Shown here: positions 35,964-52,430 of the stretch, in pieces
Layout: the number at the start of each line of letters is the position of its first letter
Position numbering within the stretch: the stretch's first letter is position 1
Source of the DNA: Persicaria tinctoria
Taxonomy: Eukaryota > Streptophyta > Magnoliopsida > Caryophyllales > Polygonaceae
Reading direction: 5' to 3'
NCBI GenBank assembly: GCA_037127255.1
Contig: JBANSL010000003.1
Span: 18,913,314 to 18,977,313, forward strand
Length of the DNA: 64,000 bases
Program-made: the position numbers and the translations under genes
Notes under the pieces: model-generated
Told to the model about the DNA's origin: nothing
Database searches by the model: none
Seen by the model: the letters and a program-made list of their open reading frames with translations, nothing else

Positions 35964-37224
35964 TCACTGTTAACCATAATCAAATTATGTCCACAACGTT
36001 AGAACCAATCAGAAAAGCTGTTGAATATCTCATCCAATTAAATGGAAAATAATCAAGTACCCATGACAAATTTACAACACATGAACACAAAAAAGTACTC
36101 AGTTAAACTTAGTGGAATCAAGGAAAATATATTTTTAACATTATATTTGTTGTGCTAAATCCCAATATATCTTAAGATCAGCTCTAGACCCTATTTCCTA
36201 AAATCATACATCCTGGTTCATTTTAGGGGTTTCTGGTAGATGGAGAGTCAACTATCCAATCATTTGACATTTTGAATTTATTAACAACGAATTTCCCTTT
36301 CAATTAAGCAAAGGAAGTGCTTTGAAGATGTGAAAAAACTTCAAATTGAAACTCAAAGGGTGGTAATTCAGCACTACTTAGGCGAACTCGGCCAAAGGTT
36401 TAAAGCTCTAAAAAGTGGAGACCGTAGACTCGTGCAATCACAGAGAAAAAAGGATGCGAAGAAAAAGCAGAGGCGAAAATAGAAACTAAGGTTTACCTTT
36501 CAAGCTTCAAGTAATCTGAATTCGACTACCAACCAAAATCGCTTTCACTTCCGACTTCAAAGCGCCATCTTTATCCACAATTTCCACATAATACTCCCTT
36601 TCCGATTTTCTCTCCACTCAAATTCATAACACACGCCGAAAAAATAAAATAAAAACCTAAATTGACCGCGATTCCCAATTCCAGTACCACCTGTCCCCCG
36701 CGGAATCAGCTCAAATTCGCGGGCGATCCGATCCTAACAATTACTACCGATCGACAACAAAAGCACAAACCATAGCGAGGAATTACAGATCTAGAGAGCC
36801 GGAGATTCACCAGACAGGGCACACAGAGGAATCATCGGGCAGTTTATAGAAGGAAACAAGAAGCCACAACATAAGATTAAAGATAGAGTGGCCATGAGAT
36901 AAATAGCACAATCCATGGCCACGCGCGAAGCGACTTACAACGTCTCAAGTTAGTTTACAACCTGGGAAGAAAACCATTACCAGAGATCATCACAAGAACA
37001 TAGAGATAGATATGTACATCTTTGAGAGTTGGCAATATATAGACAAAGCTCAACATAGTACAAGCTCTATAAAATTAAAAGGATGTTAGTCTCATCATGG
37101 ATTGGCAACATAACCGACTAATGAATGGTGCCTGAGGATGACAAGATAACAGGAAAAGCGAGGAGAAACTGAGTAGGACGAACCTTGATGATTATGGTAA
37201 CCGTGAAGATGGAGTAGATAGCTA
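35964..37224 (-). other. Leader/promoter of copy B and 3' flank of copy C
   Basis: Minus strand: 5'-UTR intron, leader exon (from about 36500), then the upstream block (ggcgtgtgttatg..., cgcgggggacagg, gatctgtaattcctcgctat) conserved in copies B, E and F. It joins directly to the next copy's 3' flank at about 36810, showing head-to-tail units. Confidence 0.6.
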
Positions 37225-38935
<1,711 letters not shown>

Positions 38936-39389
38936 TCACTGTTAACCATAATCAAATTATTTCCACAACGTTAGAACCAATCAGAAAAGCTGTTGAATAT
39001 CTCATCCAATTAAATGGAAATAATCAAGTACCCATGACAAATTTACAACAACACATGAACACAAAAAAGTACTCAGTTAAACTCAGTGGAATCAAGGAAA
39101 ATATATTTTTAACATTATATTTGTGGTGCTAAATCCATATATATCTTAAGATCAGCTCTAGACCCTACTTCCTAAAATCATACATCCTGGTTCATTTTAG
39201 GGGTTTCTGATAGAGCTGAGGGAAAGTCAATTATCCAATCATTTGACATTTTGAATTCATTAACAATTAATTTCTCTTTCAATTAAACAAAGTAAGTGTT
39301 TTGAAGATGTGAAAAAACTTCAAATTGAAACTGAAAGGGTGGTGATTCAGCACTACTTAGGCGAACTCGGCCAATGGTTTAAAGCCTTA

Positions 39390-39513
39390 AAGAGTATGGA
39401 AGGGACCCGGTAAATCTCTTCGCCTTTCGGTTGTCAATAAACTCAAGATCCGTCTCCTTCTGGCTCCCAAGGATGCTGATAACTAGTTTCAACTGATTGA
39501 GAAACTCTTTTCC
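39390..39513 (-). pseudogene. Small exon 2 fragment of the MAP kinase
   Basis: Minus strand reads ending [27 protein letters not shown]. It is joined at 39513/39514 (ttttccg|tggacatgg) to the duplicated hypothetical-ORF segment, a recombination junction. Confidence 0.85.
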
Positions 39514-40278
39514 GTGGACATGGAGGAGGGGGCAATGCTCATAGATGAGAGCATACCATTTGGGTCTGTCAGGAGCAAGATAATGGAGACAAGCAGGTAC
39601 CCGTCTCGGGGAGAGTTCCTTCGCCGGAAGTGTTAGAGGACATAAACAAGCATGGCGTAACAATGTGAAGAAATCGATGTCTAGTGGGATAACTCTTCTT
39701 TTGTGAAGTCGAATGTAGTATTTTGTGCAGTCAAATGTAGTATTTTGTTAGTGATCGGAACCAATGTGTCTTTTCCCCATTACTCCTCCCACACCGACCC
39801 CCCACCCCCACCCCGATGTGTCGGCCTGATTGTAGACAGTTTGTGGATGTTGTTATGGATTGTAGTTGTTAGGAACTTTATTACTCCCTCCGTTAATTAA
39901 AACTTGACGTTTTACTATTCACGCACGCATTTTTAGGTGTTAAAAACTATATAAAATATTAACTTTTTTAATAATTTTTTTAAATAATATCATACTTATT
40001 ACTATTAAGTATGAATTTATAAAAACAAATTTAAAAAAAAGTTAATATTTTATATAGTTTTTATCGTTCTAAAAAAGCGTGCATGAATAGTAAACGACAA
40101 GTTTTAATTAACAGAGGGAGTACTTCGTAGTGTTTGGTTTAGTTCTTAAACGTTTAAACGTTTTCACCTTTTGGATGACTAGTGTTTGATGACTGATGTT
40201 TAAACGTTTAAACGTTTCCACCTTTTGGACTTAAGTTATTATGGACTCATTTCATTTGGGTTTAATGTTCGATATCCT
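39514..40278 (+). repeat. Segmental duplicate of 31258-31782 with a Stowaway insertion
   Basis: Matches 31258-31782 nearly base for base, apart from the 237-bp MITE at 39884-40120. Confidence 0.85.
39884..40120. mobile_element. Stowaway MITE, 237 bp
   Basis: Ends CTCCCTCCGTTAATTAAAAC and, reversed, CTCCCTCTGTTAATTAAAAC, flanked by TA (39882-39883 and 40121-40122). The paralogous site at 31621-31632 is empty (ctttagTActtcg), which defines the ends exactly. Confidence 0.95.
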
Positions 40279-41769
40279 TCTACGTACTGGGAAGTTTATG
40301 AGATAGATAAGATCTGTCAGGGGTTATTCCGTTATTGGCTTAGACATCGGTTTTATTGGCAAGGAAAAATCATTTACTGGCTAGTAAGCAAAAATCACAA
40401 ACATTCGTCTTTTGCATCGTCGACAAACTATTATGATTTGTACTCACTTATTTGTACGCGCTTTGGGGCTTCTCATCCCCCACGCATTTTGGGGCTTCTT
40501 TTGTATTTACGTATATAGGCACTTATTTAATTTGTACGCGAACTACCTCGACTTTGCTTCCAATTTCTGTCTTCTGAAGTTTATGATAATTTAATATGTG
40601 CCAGTTTCAACATTATTTGTGCCAATAACGTTTATTTACTAGCCAGTAAAGGTGTACCTTGCCAAATCATAGGAATTGGACAGATAAAACCAAGTTTTAC
40701 AATAACAATAAACCCTGGAAGTAAAGGTATATATCAAAAGTGACCAAAGGTACGAGTCCTACAATCATCAAAAGCGACCAAATGTACGCATCGAGTCCTA
40801 AAACGACAAAAACAACCAAATGTACGAGTCCTACAATCTTAAAAAGAGAGAAACTTTTGGTGGCAGCCACGAGGAGGTAGGAGCCTTTTCCAATCTGCAG
40901 CAGTAAGAACGTCGTCCATATGGAGAAAGAACCCTATCTTCAAGAAATGGTTTACCCTCCCAATCTTGAAGAAATGGTTGGCCCTTCCAATCTTGCTCGA
41001 TGGCGTCGACACGACCTTCCCTCCTTTAGTTATAACCACAACTCACTTATTTTTATATATGAGATACAAATGTGTACATTGAAAGTTACAGGTTACTAAA
41101 ACAAGTGCAAGTAATTACGAAATTCGTGCCAGTAAAGAAAAAATTTGTGCCAGTAAAGTAAAAATGCGTGACAGGAAAAATGTATGACAGTAAAAAATCC
41201 GCGACAGTAACTACTTCCCCATTCCAAAATCCACCAATTAATCGAGATTTTCAGTTCGATTTACACATGTTTAGAGTCTAATTAGTGCTTATCAATCATG
41301 GTGGCTGCTTCTGTTTAATTTGCTTATTAGTAGCAAGTAATAAGCATCTCCTGTTATAAATTAGAATGCATTCAAATTTTATTTTCAAAGAAATTGATCT
41401 AAAGAAAAAGAAAAAGAGTTTACAAGACGACAAGGAATCCCACAAAATTCACCACCAACCAGTCTTTTTTGATGCTCTTCATAACAATCATTCTTTAAGA
41501 CCCCAACAAAGATCTGTCATATCTTTTGTTTCTTGTCTTTGCATCAATGCAGATTCAAAAAAGCAACCAGATCTCAATGTATCTTTGATTCTCTTCTAGG
41601 TTCATGGTATGTAGACATATTTGAGATACCTCCGCGAGCATTAGGCTTGTACGAGCAATTGGCCCGAATGATTTAGGATGGCGGCTTGTACGTGGAACTC
41701 GCTTTTGTAGTAGTGTCAATAAAGTCGGCGGTAAAGGTCACCCGAAGGTTCGAGCTCCGCAAAAGAAGC
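40279..41769. other. Non-coding block absent from the paralogous segment
   Basis: About 1.5 kb between two segments that match 31.3-31.8 kb and 31.9-33.9 kb. It has repeated words (gtgccagtaaag, ccaaatgtacgagtcctacaat) and, at about 41690-41760, ggttcgagctccg, a possible pol III B box. Short open frames (97 and 77 codons) have no known motif. Confidence 0.45.
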
Positions 41770-42379
41770 CAAAGTCCGCTTAAATTGATGATATAATCCC
41801 ACAACCGCTATACCAAATTGTGATTACCCATAACTTAAAAAAAAATGCAACAACTATTGCTTGGGCTTATAATTTCCTAGGCCCAAAATTGGCCATATTG
41901 CAAGCCCACAATCGCCAAGCCCATAAAAATGAGCCCATCAATCTTGCACAGTTTAATCATCAAACCAAAGTGCAGACAGGGCACACGGAGGAATCACCAG
42001 ACACTTTATAGAAGGAAACAAGAAGCCACAACATAAGATTAAAGATAGAGTGGCCATAGCACAATCCATGGCCACGTGCGCAAAGCGACTTACATCGTCT
42101 CAAGTTAATTTACAACCTGGGAAGAAAACCATTACCAGAGAGCATCACAACAACATAGAGATAGATATGTACATCTTAGAGAGTTGGCAACATACAGACA
42201 AAGCTCAACATAGTACATGCTCTATAAACTTAAAAGGATGTTAGTCTCATCATGGATTGGCAACATAACCGACTAATGCATGGTGCCAGAGGATGACAAG
42301 ATAACAGGAAAAGCGAGGAGAAACTGAGTAGGACGAACCTTGATGATTATGGTAACCGTGAAGATGGAGTAGATAGCTA
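41770..42379. other. 3' flank of kinase copy D
   Basis: Matches 31868-32464 closely (tgatgatataatcccacaac onward). No gene. Confidence 0.6.
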
Positions 42380-44203
42380 TCAGCAAACATCCATATTGGT
42401 GCCTTCAGCTTCCGGATGGTAATGGATGATTTCCTTCCACATCAGCTCTCTTATCATTTGCTCATCAATGTCCTCGTCAATGTCAAGGTCGATTGGGAAC
42501 TCTGCAGAGGGGTCTGCGCGGGGATCGTAAAGTGGGGACATGTAGGGATGTTGAAGTGCCTCGGTAAAACTAATCCTCTTTGTCGGGTCAAAAACAAGCA
42601 TCTTTTGCAGCAAATCAATGGCCAAGGGATGGGCGTTTGGGTAAAGGCGGGAGAAGGAATTGCATCCCGAGTATGGAAGGGACCTGATGAATCTCTTCGC
42701 CTTTGGGTTGTAAATAAACTCAAGATCCGTCTCCTTCTAGCTCCCAAGGATGCTGATAACCAGTTTAAACTGATTGAGACACTCTGTATCGGGGAAGACA
42801 GGTTTCCGACCAAGCAGCTCAGCAATGATACACCCAACAGACCACACATCAATAGGAGTGTCGTACTTTTCGCAACAAAGGAGAAGCTCAGGGGCACGGT
42901 ACCAACGTGTCACCACATACTCAGTAATGAATTGTCTCTGGACACAGCTAGTTCGTACCAGTCCGAAATCACAAATCTTAAGATCACAATTTGCATTGAT
43001 CAGAAGATTCCCAAGTTTCAAATCACGGTGGAGGATGTTTGCTGAGTGTAGATACTTGAGACCTCTAAGCAACTGCATTAATCATTAATCAATTATATTG
43101 AAGTTTAAAACAATGAAAGAAATCTTAAAAATTCTAATAACTTGTACTGCTTTACTCAAACTGTGACTTGAAACACTATCTCAAAGTAAGTTGCACGCCT
43201 ACAAGTAAACCCACATGCTAAAATTAAACCCACAAGTAATAAATACAAGTTGGTAATAGGGAGATGAAGCTGTTGAACATCATCACGATAGATGAGTGGA
43301 ATCTGTCAAAAAATTGACTATAACACATGGTATACCTACAAGAAAGACAAAAACCAAAGGCAGATTCTCGCAGACAATGTAATATTGGTAGAGATAAGGA
43401 ATGGACACAACTGCATGTGCAATTCATTCATAGCATGTGCAATTTATTATGGCTAACTTTCATTGATCAAAGATGTCTGTGTCACAAACTTTTGTTTCAA
43501 CATTCAGGGATCAGTAAAATTTTATGAAACACGGTGAAAAAACAATGGGATCCTGAATTCTCATAACATTGCAAAGATTCATTGCAACAAGTAGCAAATG
43601 TTTAAAATGGCATATAACTAATCTCTCAAGGAATATGTCTCTAAACTATTATACAGATTTAAGAACCATAAAATTTCAATGAAGACAATGCAACTAGATG
43701 GGAAATGAGAGTAAAAAAATATTCGTGATTGAAGTTACTTTAGAAGCGAAGCGAATTGCAAGAAAGAAAGAAAAAGAGCTTGCTTGAAACAGGAAATACT
43801 AGTAGTGATCATTGGTAAGGGCTTGAGAAGACTTTATTATCTGGTGTAGATCTGTATCCATCAAATCATAGACAAGGTAAACATCCTTGAAATTCCTGCT
43901 GCTAGGCAGTATGACATCCTTTAAACCTATCACATTTTCATGCCTTAGATGACGAAGAAGCTTCAGCTCACGCATGGTCCTCACTGCATCAACACGATTC
44001 TCAAACACATTATTTATCCTCTTGATGGCAACTTTCTCATTCGTCTCCCTGTTGATGGACGAGCAAACAACTCCATAAGCTCCCCTTCAAATGGGTTTGA
44101 TGGGGACGTATTTCGTGTCTATCTCAAACAATGTTTGCCACATTGAGAAATAATGCTTCCCTTGGTGACCAAGGCCATTCGGAGGATCAAAAGGAGTTGC
44201 CAT
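42380..44203 (-). pseudogene. Group C MAP kinase, copy D
   Basis: Exon 2 (43072-42380) has DFG altered only at the next residue (DFGLVRT) but carries a stop after SILGS (tag at about 42738). Exon 1 (44203-43784) has a frameshift at GRGAY (ccccttcaaatggg) and a mutated splice side (CAA before GC). It is the sister of copy A. Confidence 0.88.
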
Positions 44204-44994
44204 TCACTGTTAACCATAATCAAATTATGTCCACAACCTTAGAACCAATCAGAAAAGCTGTTGAATATCTCATCCAATTAAATGGAAACAATCAAGTACC
44301 CATGACAAATTTACAACAACACATGAACACAAAAAAGTACTCAGTTAAACTCAGTGGAAGCAAGGAAAATATATTTTTAACATTATATTTGTGGTGCTAA
44401 ATCCCAATATATCTTAAGATCAGCTCTAGACCCTACTTCCTAAAATCATACATCCTGGTTCATTTTAGGGGTTTCTGGTGGATGGAGAGTCAATTATCCA
44501 ATCATTTGGCATTTTGAATTCATTAACAACGAATTTCCCTTTCAATTAAACAAAGTAAGTGCTTTGAAGATGTGAAAAAACTTCAAATAGAAACTCAAAG
44601 GGTGGTAATTCAGCACTACTTAGGCGAACTCGACCAAAGGTTTATAGCTCTAAAAAGTGGAGACCGTATACTCGTGCAATCACAGAGAAAAAAAGGATGT
44701 TAGGTTACAACCTGGGAAGTTAGGTTACAACCTGGGAAGAAAACCATTACCAGGGAGCATCACAACAACATAGAGATAGAAATGTACATATTTGAGAGTT
44801 GGCAACATACAGACAATGCTCAACATAGTAGAGGCTCTATAAACTTAAAAGGATGTTAGTCTCATCATGGATTGGCAACATAACCGACTAATGCATTGTG
44901 CTTGAGGATGACAAGATAACAGGAAAAGCGAGGAGAAACTGAGTAGGACGAACCTTGATGATTATGGTAACCGTGAGGATGGAGTAGATAGCTA
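44204..44994 (-). other. Truncated leader of copy D and flank of copy E
   Basis: The leader match stops at about 44695. A short duplicated word (ttaggttacaacctgggaag, twice) marks the deletion junction with copy E. Confidence 0.55.
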
Positions 44995-46816
<1,822 letters not shown>

Positions 46817-48067
46817 TCACTGTTAACCATAATCAAATTATGTCCACAACGTTAGAACCAATCAGAAAAGCGGTTGAATATCTCATCCAATTAAATGGAA
46901 ATAATCAAGTACCCATGACAAATTTACAACAACACATGAACACAAAAAAGTACTCAGTTAAACTCAGTGGAATCAAGGAAAATATATTTTTATCATTATA
47001 TTTGTGGTGTTAAATCCATATATATCTTAAGATCAGCTCTAGACCCTACTTCCTAAAATCATACATCCTGGTTCATTTTAGGGGTTTCTGATGGATGGAG
47101 AGTCAATTATCCAATCATTTGACATTTTGAATTCATTAACAATTAATTTCTTTTTCAATTAAACAAAGTAAGTGCTTTGAAGATGTGAAAAAACTTCAAA
47201 TTGAAACTCAAAGGATGGTGATTCAGCACTACTTAGGCGAACTCGGCCAAAGGTTTAACGCCCTAAAGAGTGCAGACCGTATACTCGTGCAATCGCAGAG
47301 AAAAAGAAGAGGCGAAAATAGAAACTAAGGTTTACCATTTAAGCTTCAAGTAATCTGAATTCGACTACCAACCAAAATCGTTTTCACTTCCGACTTCAAA
47401 GCGCCATCTTTATCCACAATTTCCACAAAATACTCCCTTTCTGATTTTCTCTCCACTCAAATTCATAATAAACGCCGAAAAAATAAAAAATAAAAACCGA
47501 AATTGACCGCGATTCCCAATTCCAGTACCACCTTACCCCCGCGGAATCAGCTCAAATTCGCGGGCGATCCGATCCTAGCAATTACTATCGATCGACAACA
47601 AAAGCACAAACCGTAGCGAGGAATTACAGATCTAGAGAGCCGGAGATTCACCAGACAAGGCACACAGAGGAATCAACGGACAGTTTATAGACGGAAACAA
47701 GGAGCCACAACATAAGATTAAAGATAGAGTGGCCATGAGATAAATAGCACAATCCATGGCCACACGCGCAAAGCGACTTACAGCGTCTCAAGTTAGTTTA
47801 CAACCTGGGAAGAAAACCATTACCAGAGAGCATCACAACAACATAGAGATAGAAATCAACATATTAGAGAGTTGGCAACATACAAGCAATGCTCAACATA
47901 GTACAGGCTCTATAAACTTAAAAGGATGTTAGTCTCATCATGGATTGGCAACATAACCGACTAATGCATGGTGCCTAAGGATGACAAGATAACAGGAAAA
48001 GCGAGGAGAAACTAAGTAGGACGAACCTTGATGATTACGGTAACCGTGAGGATGGAGTAGATAGCTA
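46817..48067 (-). other. Leader/promoter of copy E and 3' flank of copy F
   Basis: Same layout as 35964-37224: 5'-UTR intron, leader exon from about 47345, upstream block to about 47650, then the flank of the next unit. Confidence 0.55.
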
Positions 48068-49844
48068 TCAGCAAACATCCATATTGGTGCCTTTAGCTTC
48101 CGGATGGTAATGAATGATTTCTTTCCACATCAGCTCTCTTATCATTTGCTCATCAATGTCCTCGTCAATGTCAAGGTCGATTGGGAACTCTGTAGGGGGG
48201 TCTACGCGGGGATCATAAAGTGGGGACATGTAGGGATTCTAGAGTGCCTCGGTAACACTAATCCTCTATGTCGGGTCAAAAACTAGCATCTTTTGCAGCA
48301 AATTAATGGCCAAGGGATGTGCGTTGGGGTAAAGGCGGGAGAAGGAATTGCCACCCGAGTATGGAAGGGACCTGATGAATCTCTTCGCCTTTGGGTTGTC
48401 AATAAACTCAAGATCCGTCTCCTTCTGGCTCCCAAGGATGCTGATAACTAGTTTCAACTGATTGAGAAACTCTTTTCCGGGGAAGACAGGTTTCCGACCA
48501 ATCGGCTCAGCAAAGATAAACCCAACAGACCACACATCAATAGCAGTGTCGTACTTTTCGCAACAAAGGAGAAGCTCAGGGGCACGGTACCAGCGTGTCA
48601 CCACATACTCAGTCATGAATTGTCCCTGGACACTGCTAGTTCGTGCCAGTCCGAAATCACAAATCTTAAGATCACAATTTGCATTTATCAAAAGATTCCG
48701 AGGTTTCAAATCACGGTGGAGGATGTTTGCTGAGTGTAGATACTTCATACCTCTAAGCAACTGCATTAATCATTAATCAATTATATTGGAGTTTAAAACA
48801 ATTAATGAAATCTTAAAAATATTAAATAACTTGTACTGCTTTCCTCAAACCGTGAGTTGAAACACTATCTCAAAGTAAGTTACACGCCTACAAGTAAACC
48901 CACATTGTAAAATTAAACCCACAAGTAATAAATACAAGTCGGTAACAGGGAGATGAGCTATTGAACATCGTCACGATAGATGAGTGGAATCTGTCATGAA
49001 ATTGACTATAACACATGGTATACCTACAAGAAAGACAAAAAACAAAGGCAGATTCTCGCAGACAATGTAATACTGGTAGAGATAAGGAATGGACACAACT
49101 GCATGTGCAATTCGTTCATAGCATGTGCAGCTTATTATGGCTAACTTTCATTGATCAAAGATGTGTGTGTCACAAACTTTTGTTTCAATATTTAGGGATC
49201 AGTAAAATTTTATGAAACACAATGAAAAAACAATGGGATCCTGAATTCTCATAACATTGCAAAGATTCATTGCAACAAGTAGCAAATGTTTAAAATGGCA
49301 TATAACTCATCTCTCAAGGAATATGTCTCTAAACTATTATACAGATTTAAGAACCATAAAATTTCAATGAAGACAATGCAACTAGATGAGAAATGAGAGT
49401 AATAAAATTATTCGTGATTGAAGTTACTTTAGAAGCGAAGCAAATTGCAAGAAATAAAGAAAGAGAGGCAAATTGCAAGAAATAAAGAAAGAGAGGTTGC
49501 CTGAAACAGGAAATACTGGCAGTGATCATTGGTAAGGGCCGGAGAAGACTTTATTATCTGGTGCAGATCCGTATCCATCAAATCATAGACGAGGTAAACA
49601 TCCGTGAAAGTCTTGCTGCTAGGCAGGGATGGCAATTTCACCCGCTACCGACCCGAACCCGAATCACCCGACCCGAAAAAGTGGGTGAAAACCCGAAAAA
49701 AAGCGGGTGAAAAGTGGATGTGGGTGAAGTGGATATGGGTGGTGGGTCGGGTGGGGTGAAGTTTTTCTCCACCCACACCCGACCCACCACCCGCCACCCG
49801 ACCCGACCCGTATAAAATATATATTTTTTAATATAAAATATATA

Positions 49845-50190
49845 CTCCCTCCGTTTACTTTTTATTGACGTTTTGAGATAAAGCACATAATTTAAGAAAA
49901 TGCAAACTAATGGAGTTTCAATTAATAGCCGGCCAAAGCAAGTACTTAGCTGACTCTGCAACTTCTTTGCAATTAATGCTCATCCCACGCTTTCAATTTT
50001 TTTTAATCTAAAAGAATTCAAATTTGGGTTGTAACACAATTTTCAATACAATTTGTACCATGTAGTAATTAAGTTTCAATTAATAGCTGGCCAAAACAAA
50101 GTACTCCATTCAGACAATTTCCTCTAGCGACAATTAATTAGCCAAAGCCCAAAAAACTTCAAAACGTCATATAAATGTAAACGGAGGGAG
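49845..50190. mobile_element. Stowaway MITE, 346 bp, nested in the hAT element
   Basis: Ends CTCCCTCCGTTTAC and, reversed, CTCCCTCCGTTTAC; flanked by TA at 49843-49844 and 50191-50192. Inner ends also pair (ttgacgttttg against caaaacgtca). It contains two near-copies of aattaatagcYggccaaa. Confidence 0.93.
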
Positions 50191-50590
50191 TATATTTTAT
50201 ATAAAAAAATACATTTTATATAAAAAAATATATATACACTGTAAACCCTAATTTGAGTAATTTCCCTTCCCAAATTCCCAGCTTCCCTTCAATCTTCATC
50301 CTCTGGTGTCTCTCTCTCTTGTTACGTAAGTCGGCAGCTCGGCGCAGCACTCGCTCAGTCCTCCCTCAGTCCCTCCTTCGAACTCGTCGGCGAGGGCCCG
50401 AGCAAGGAGTTCCATCGACGGCGCCTCACCCTCACTAGTCCTCCCTCTCAGTCTCCGAACACTTCATCCTCACTAGTCCTCCTCCTCCCTCTCGGCTCAC
50501 ACTCGCAGATCTCAGCCTTGCTCGGCCGCTCCGCTCCGCTCCACTCCACTGCATGTCACCTCCGACCGCCTCTACTAGTCGTCGGCCACC

Positions 50591-51793
50591 ATGTCGATCA
50601 TCCCAAAGGACCACAACCGGTAACTCTCGTAACCCTACTCATTTCTTTGTCAATTTCGATTTCGAAATTATGGAATTGTTGCAAAATGGGGGTTTGAATA
50701 GGAAGGATTTGGATCTGATTTTGTGTGTTTAAGGGTGATTTTAGATCTGATTTTGGACTATTGGAGTGTTGGCGTTTGATTTCGAAATTGAGTGCATTTT
50801 CCTTATTTTGGATCTGATTTTGGATGGCAATTTCGATTTAATGTAATTTCTAATTGAGTTTATTTTCCAGTTTTGCTTAAGGGTGATTTTGGATCTGATT
50901 TTTTTTTGCATTTGCAGGGAAGTTTGCAGGGAAGTGATAGGAAGAATTGTTGCTGATCAATCTTCTTGCCCTCAAACCGTTTCTTCTAACCCTACTCCAC
51001 CAGAGAGCTCTAATCAACCTCCTCCACATGGAGAACCTAGCCAGCCTTCCTCTGAGCCTAATGAAAGTGGTTTGCCTGTGGCTGAAGTTTCCCAAAAACG
51101 CAAGACACGATATTCAGAAGTATGGCAACATTTCGAGCACATGACGATTGGTGGAAAGGACAAGGCTCGATGTTTGCATTGCAATCAACGTTTGTCTGCC
51201 AATAGCAAGGGCGAGACTTCACATCTCTGGGATCATTATAATGTAAGGTGTACGAAGAAGCATGTTAAGTTGGATCTACGTCAACAATCCCTTAGCTTCA
51301 ACACTAGTAAATCAGAGAACAAAGCAAGGTTAGAGAACTATAATTTCAGCCAAGATATATCAATGAAAGAGCTTGCTAACATGGTTGCAATGCACGAGTA
51401 TCCATTGTCTATAGTGGACCGTGTTGGGTTTAGAAGATTTGTCACTAGCTTGAATCCCAACTATAATTCTGAGAGTGCTTTTAGTTCTGGTGGAAGATTG
51501 ATTAGTGCTCACCGTGCTAAGTTTCATTCTAAGATCATTGAGGCATTGACATGCTTGCAAAATTGGATGCTTGAAGATCTTTCAGGTGCTTTAATCCCTT
51601 TTCATATTGTTTTGTTAATGAACACTTTATTTTTATGTCTTTTAGAAATTGAAATAGTTAATGACCACTTTGTTTTTTTTTTGTAGGATGTCGTATTGAT
51701 AATAAATGTGCATGGGCTAGTTGTGCGGATGATGAAGATTTGGAAGAAGAAAGTGACGCAAGTGATCTTACTATAAGTTCACAAATTATTTAA
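50591..51793 (+). CDS. BED zinc finger protein derived from a hAT transposase
   Basis: Three exons: 50591-50619, 50918-51585 and 51687-51793, with gt/ag introns and an unbroken frame of 267 codons. The ATG has a strong context (gccaccATGtcg). Domains: Pro/Ser-rich N-terminus; BED finger at about 77-125 (EVWQHFEHMTIGGKDKARC, CLHCNQRLS, TSHLWDHYNVRC); LANMVAMHEYPLSIVDRVGF and FRRFVTSLNPNY, typical of the start of the hAT core; then SAFSSGGRLISAHRAKF and ALTCLQNWM, typical of the extreme end of the hAT dimerisation region; then an acidic tail (DDEDLEEESDASD). The catalytic RNase H-like core and its insertion are absent without breaking the frame. It should bind DNA and perhaps dimerise but not transpose. 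Repression or competition with full transposase is inference. Confidence 0.75.
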
Positions 51794-52430
51794 TTTACAA
51801 ATCAGTTTGTAATACAATTTTAGATATTTCTAGTTTCCAAATCAGTTTATAAGCCCATTTAAAGTTTATATTTCTAGTTGGTAACATTATAAATCAGTTT
51901 TACTATACAGGAGTGCAAATTTAAAATCAGCTAGTTACTGTACAGATCTTTAAAATTTAAAATCAATTATTCAATTTACAGATTTTTTTTGGAAGTTTAC
52001 AGATTTTTTCTTTAAAAAATCAGCTTGTTATTCAGTTTGTGTTAGGTAGATATGTCCTCGTTTCCAGATTCTTAACATGGGTAATTAATATTCTCCTAAC
52101 TTCCTAGTTGCACTTTTTTTTAATAGGATGCATTTTGCTTTGAGGAAGAAGGAACTTACCTATAGTGGTCTATGTTGACGTTCATCCAAGGCGATTCAGA
52201 TTCAAGTCTTGTGGAGGAAGAAGGAGCTTACTTATAGTGGTTGATGTCGGACTACTTATTTTCCTTAGGTTTTAGACTTATTATGTGTTTAAGACTTGTG
52301 GCATGTGTTGTTTAAGACTTATTGTATGTGTTTAAGACTTATGTATGTGTTTAAGACTTAAATGTGTAAGATAATCATATTTTATATGGTGTTTTGTGTA
52401 CCAAATTGATTGGAATTCAATTAATTGCAT
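51794..52430 (+). other. 3' region of the hAT element
   Basis: AT-rich. Repeated words (aatcagtttgtaatac, tacagattttt; gaggaagaaggaRcttac and ttatagtggt twice at about 52140-52240) suggest a local duplication. No catalytic-core remnant was seen. Confidence 0.5.

Noticed and set aside
40225..40594. 97- and 60-codon frames
   Set aside because: Overlap the duplicated repeat and the unexplained block; aromatic-rich text typical of AT-rich DNA.
42416..43045. Plus-strand frame of 209 codons opposite kinase exon 2 (similar frames oppose copies A, E and G)
   Set aside because: Antisense shadow of the kinase coding strand; it repeats in each copy only because exon 2 repeats.
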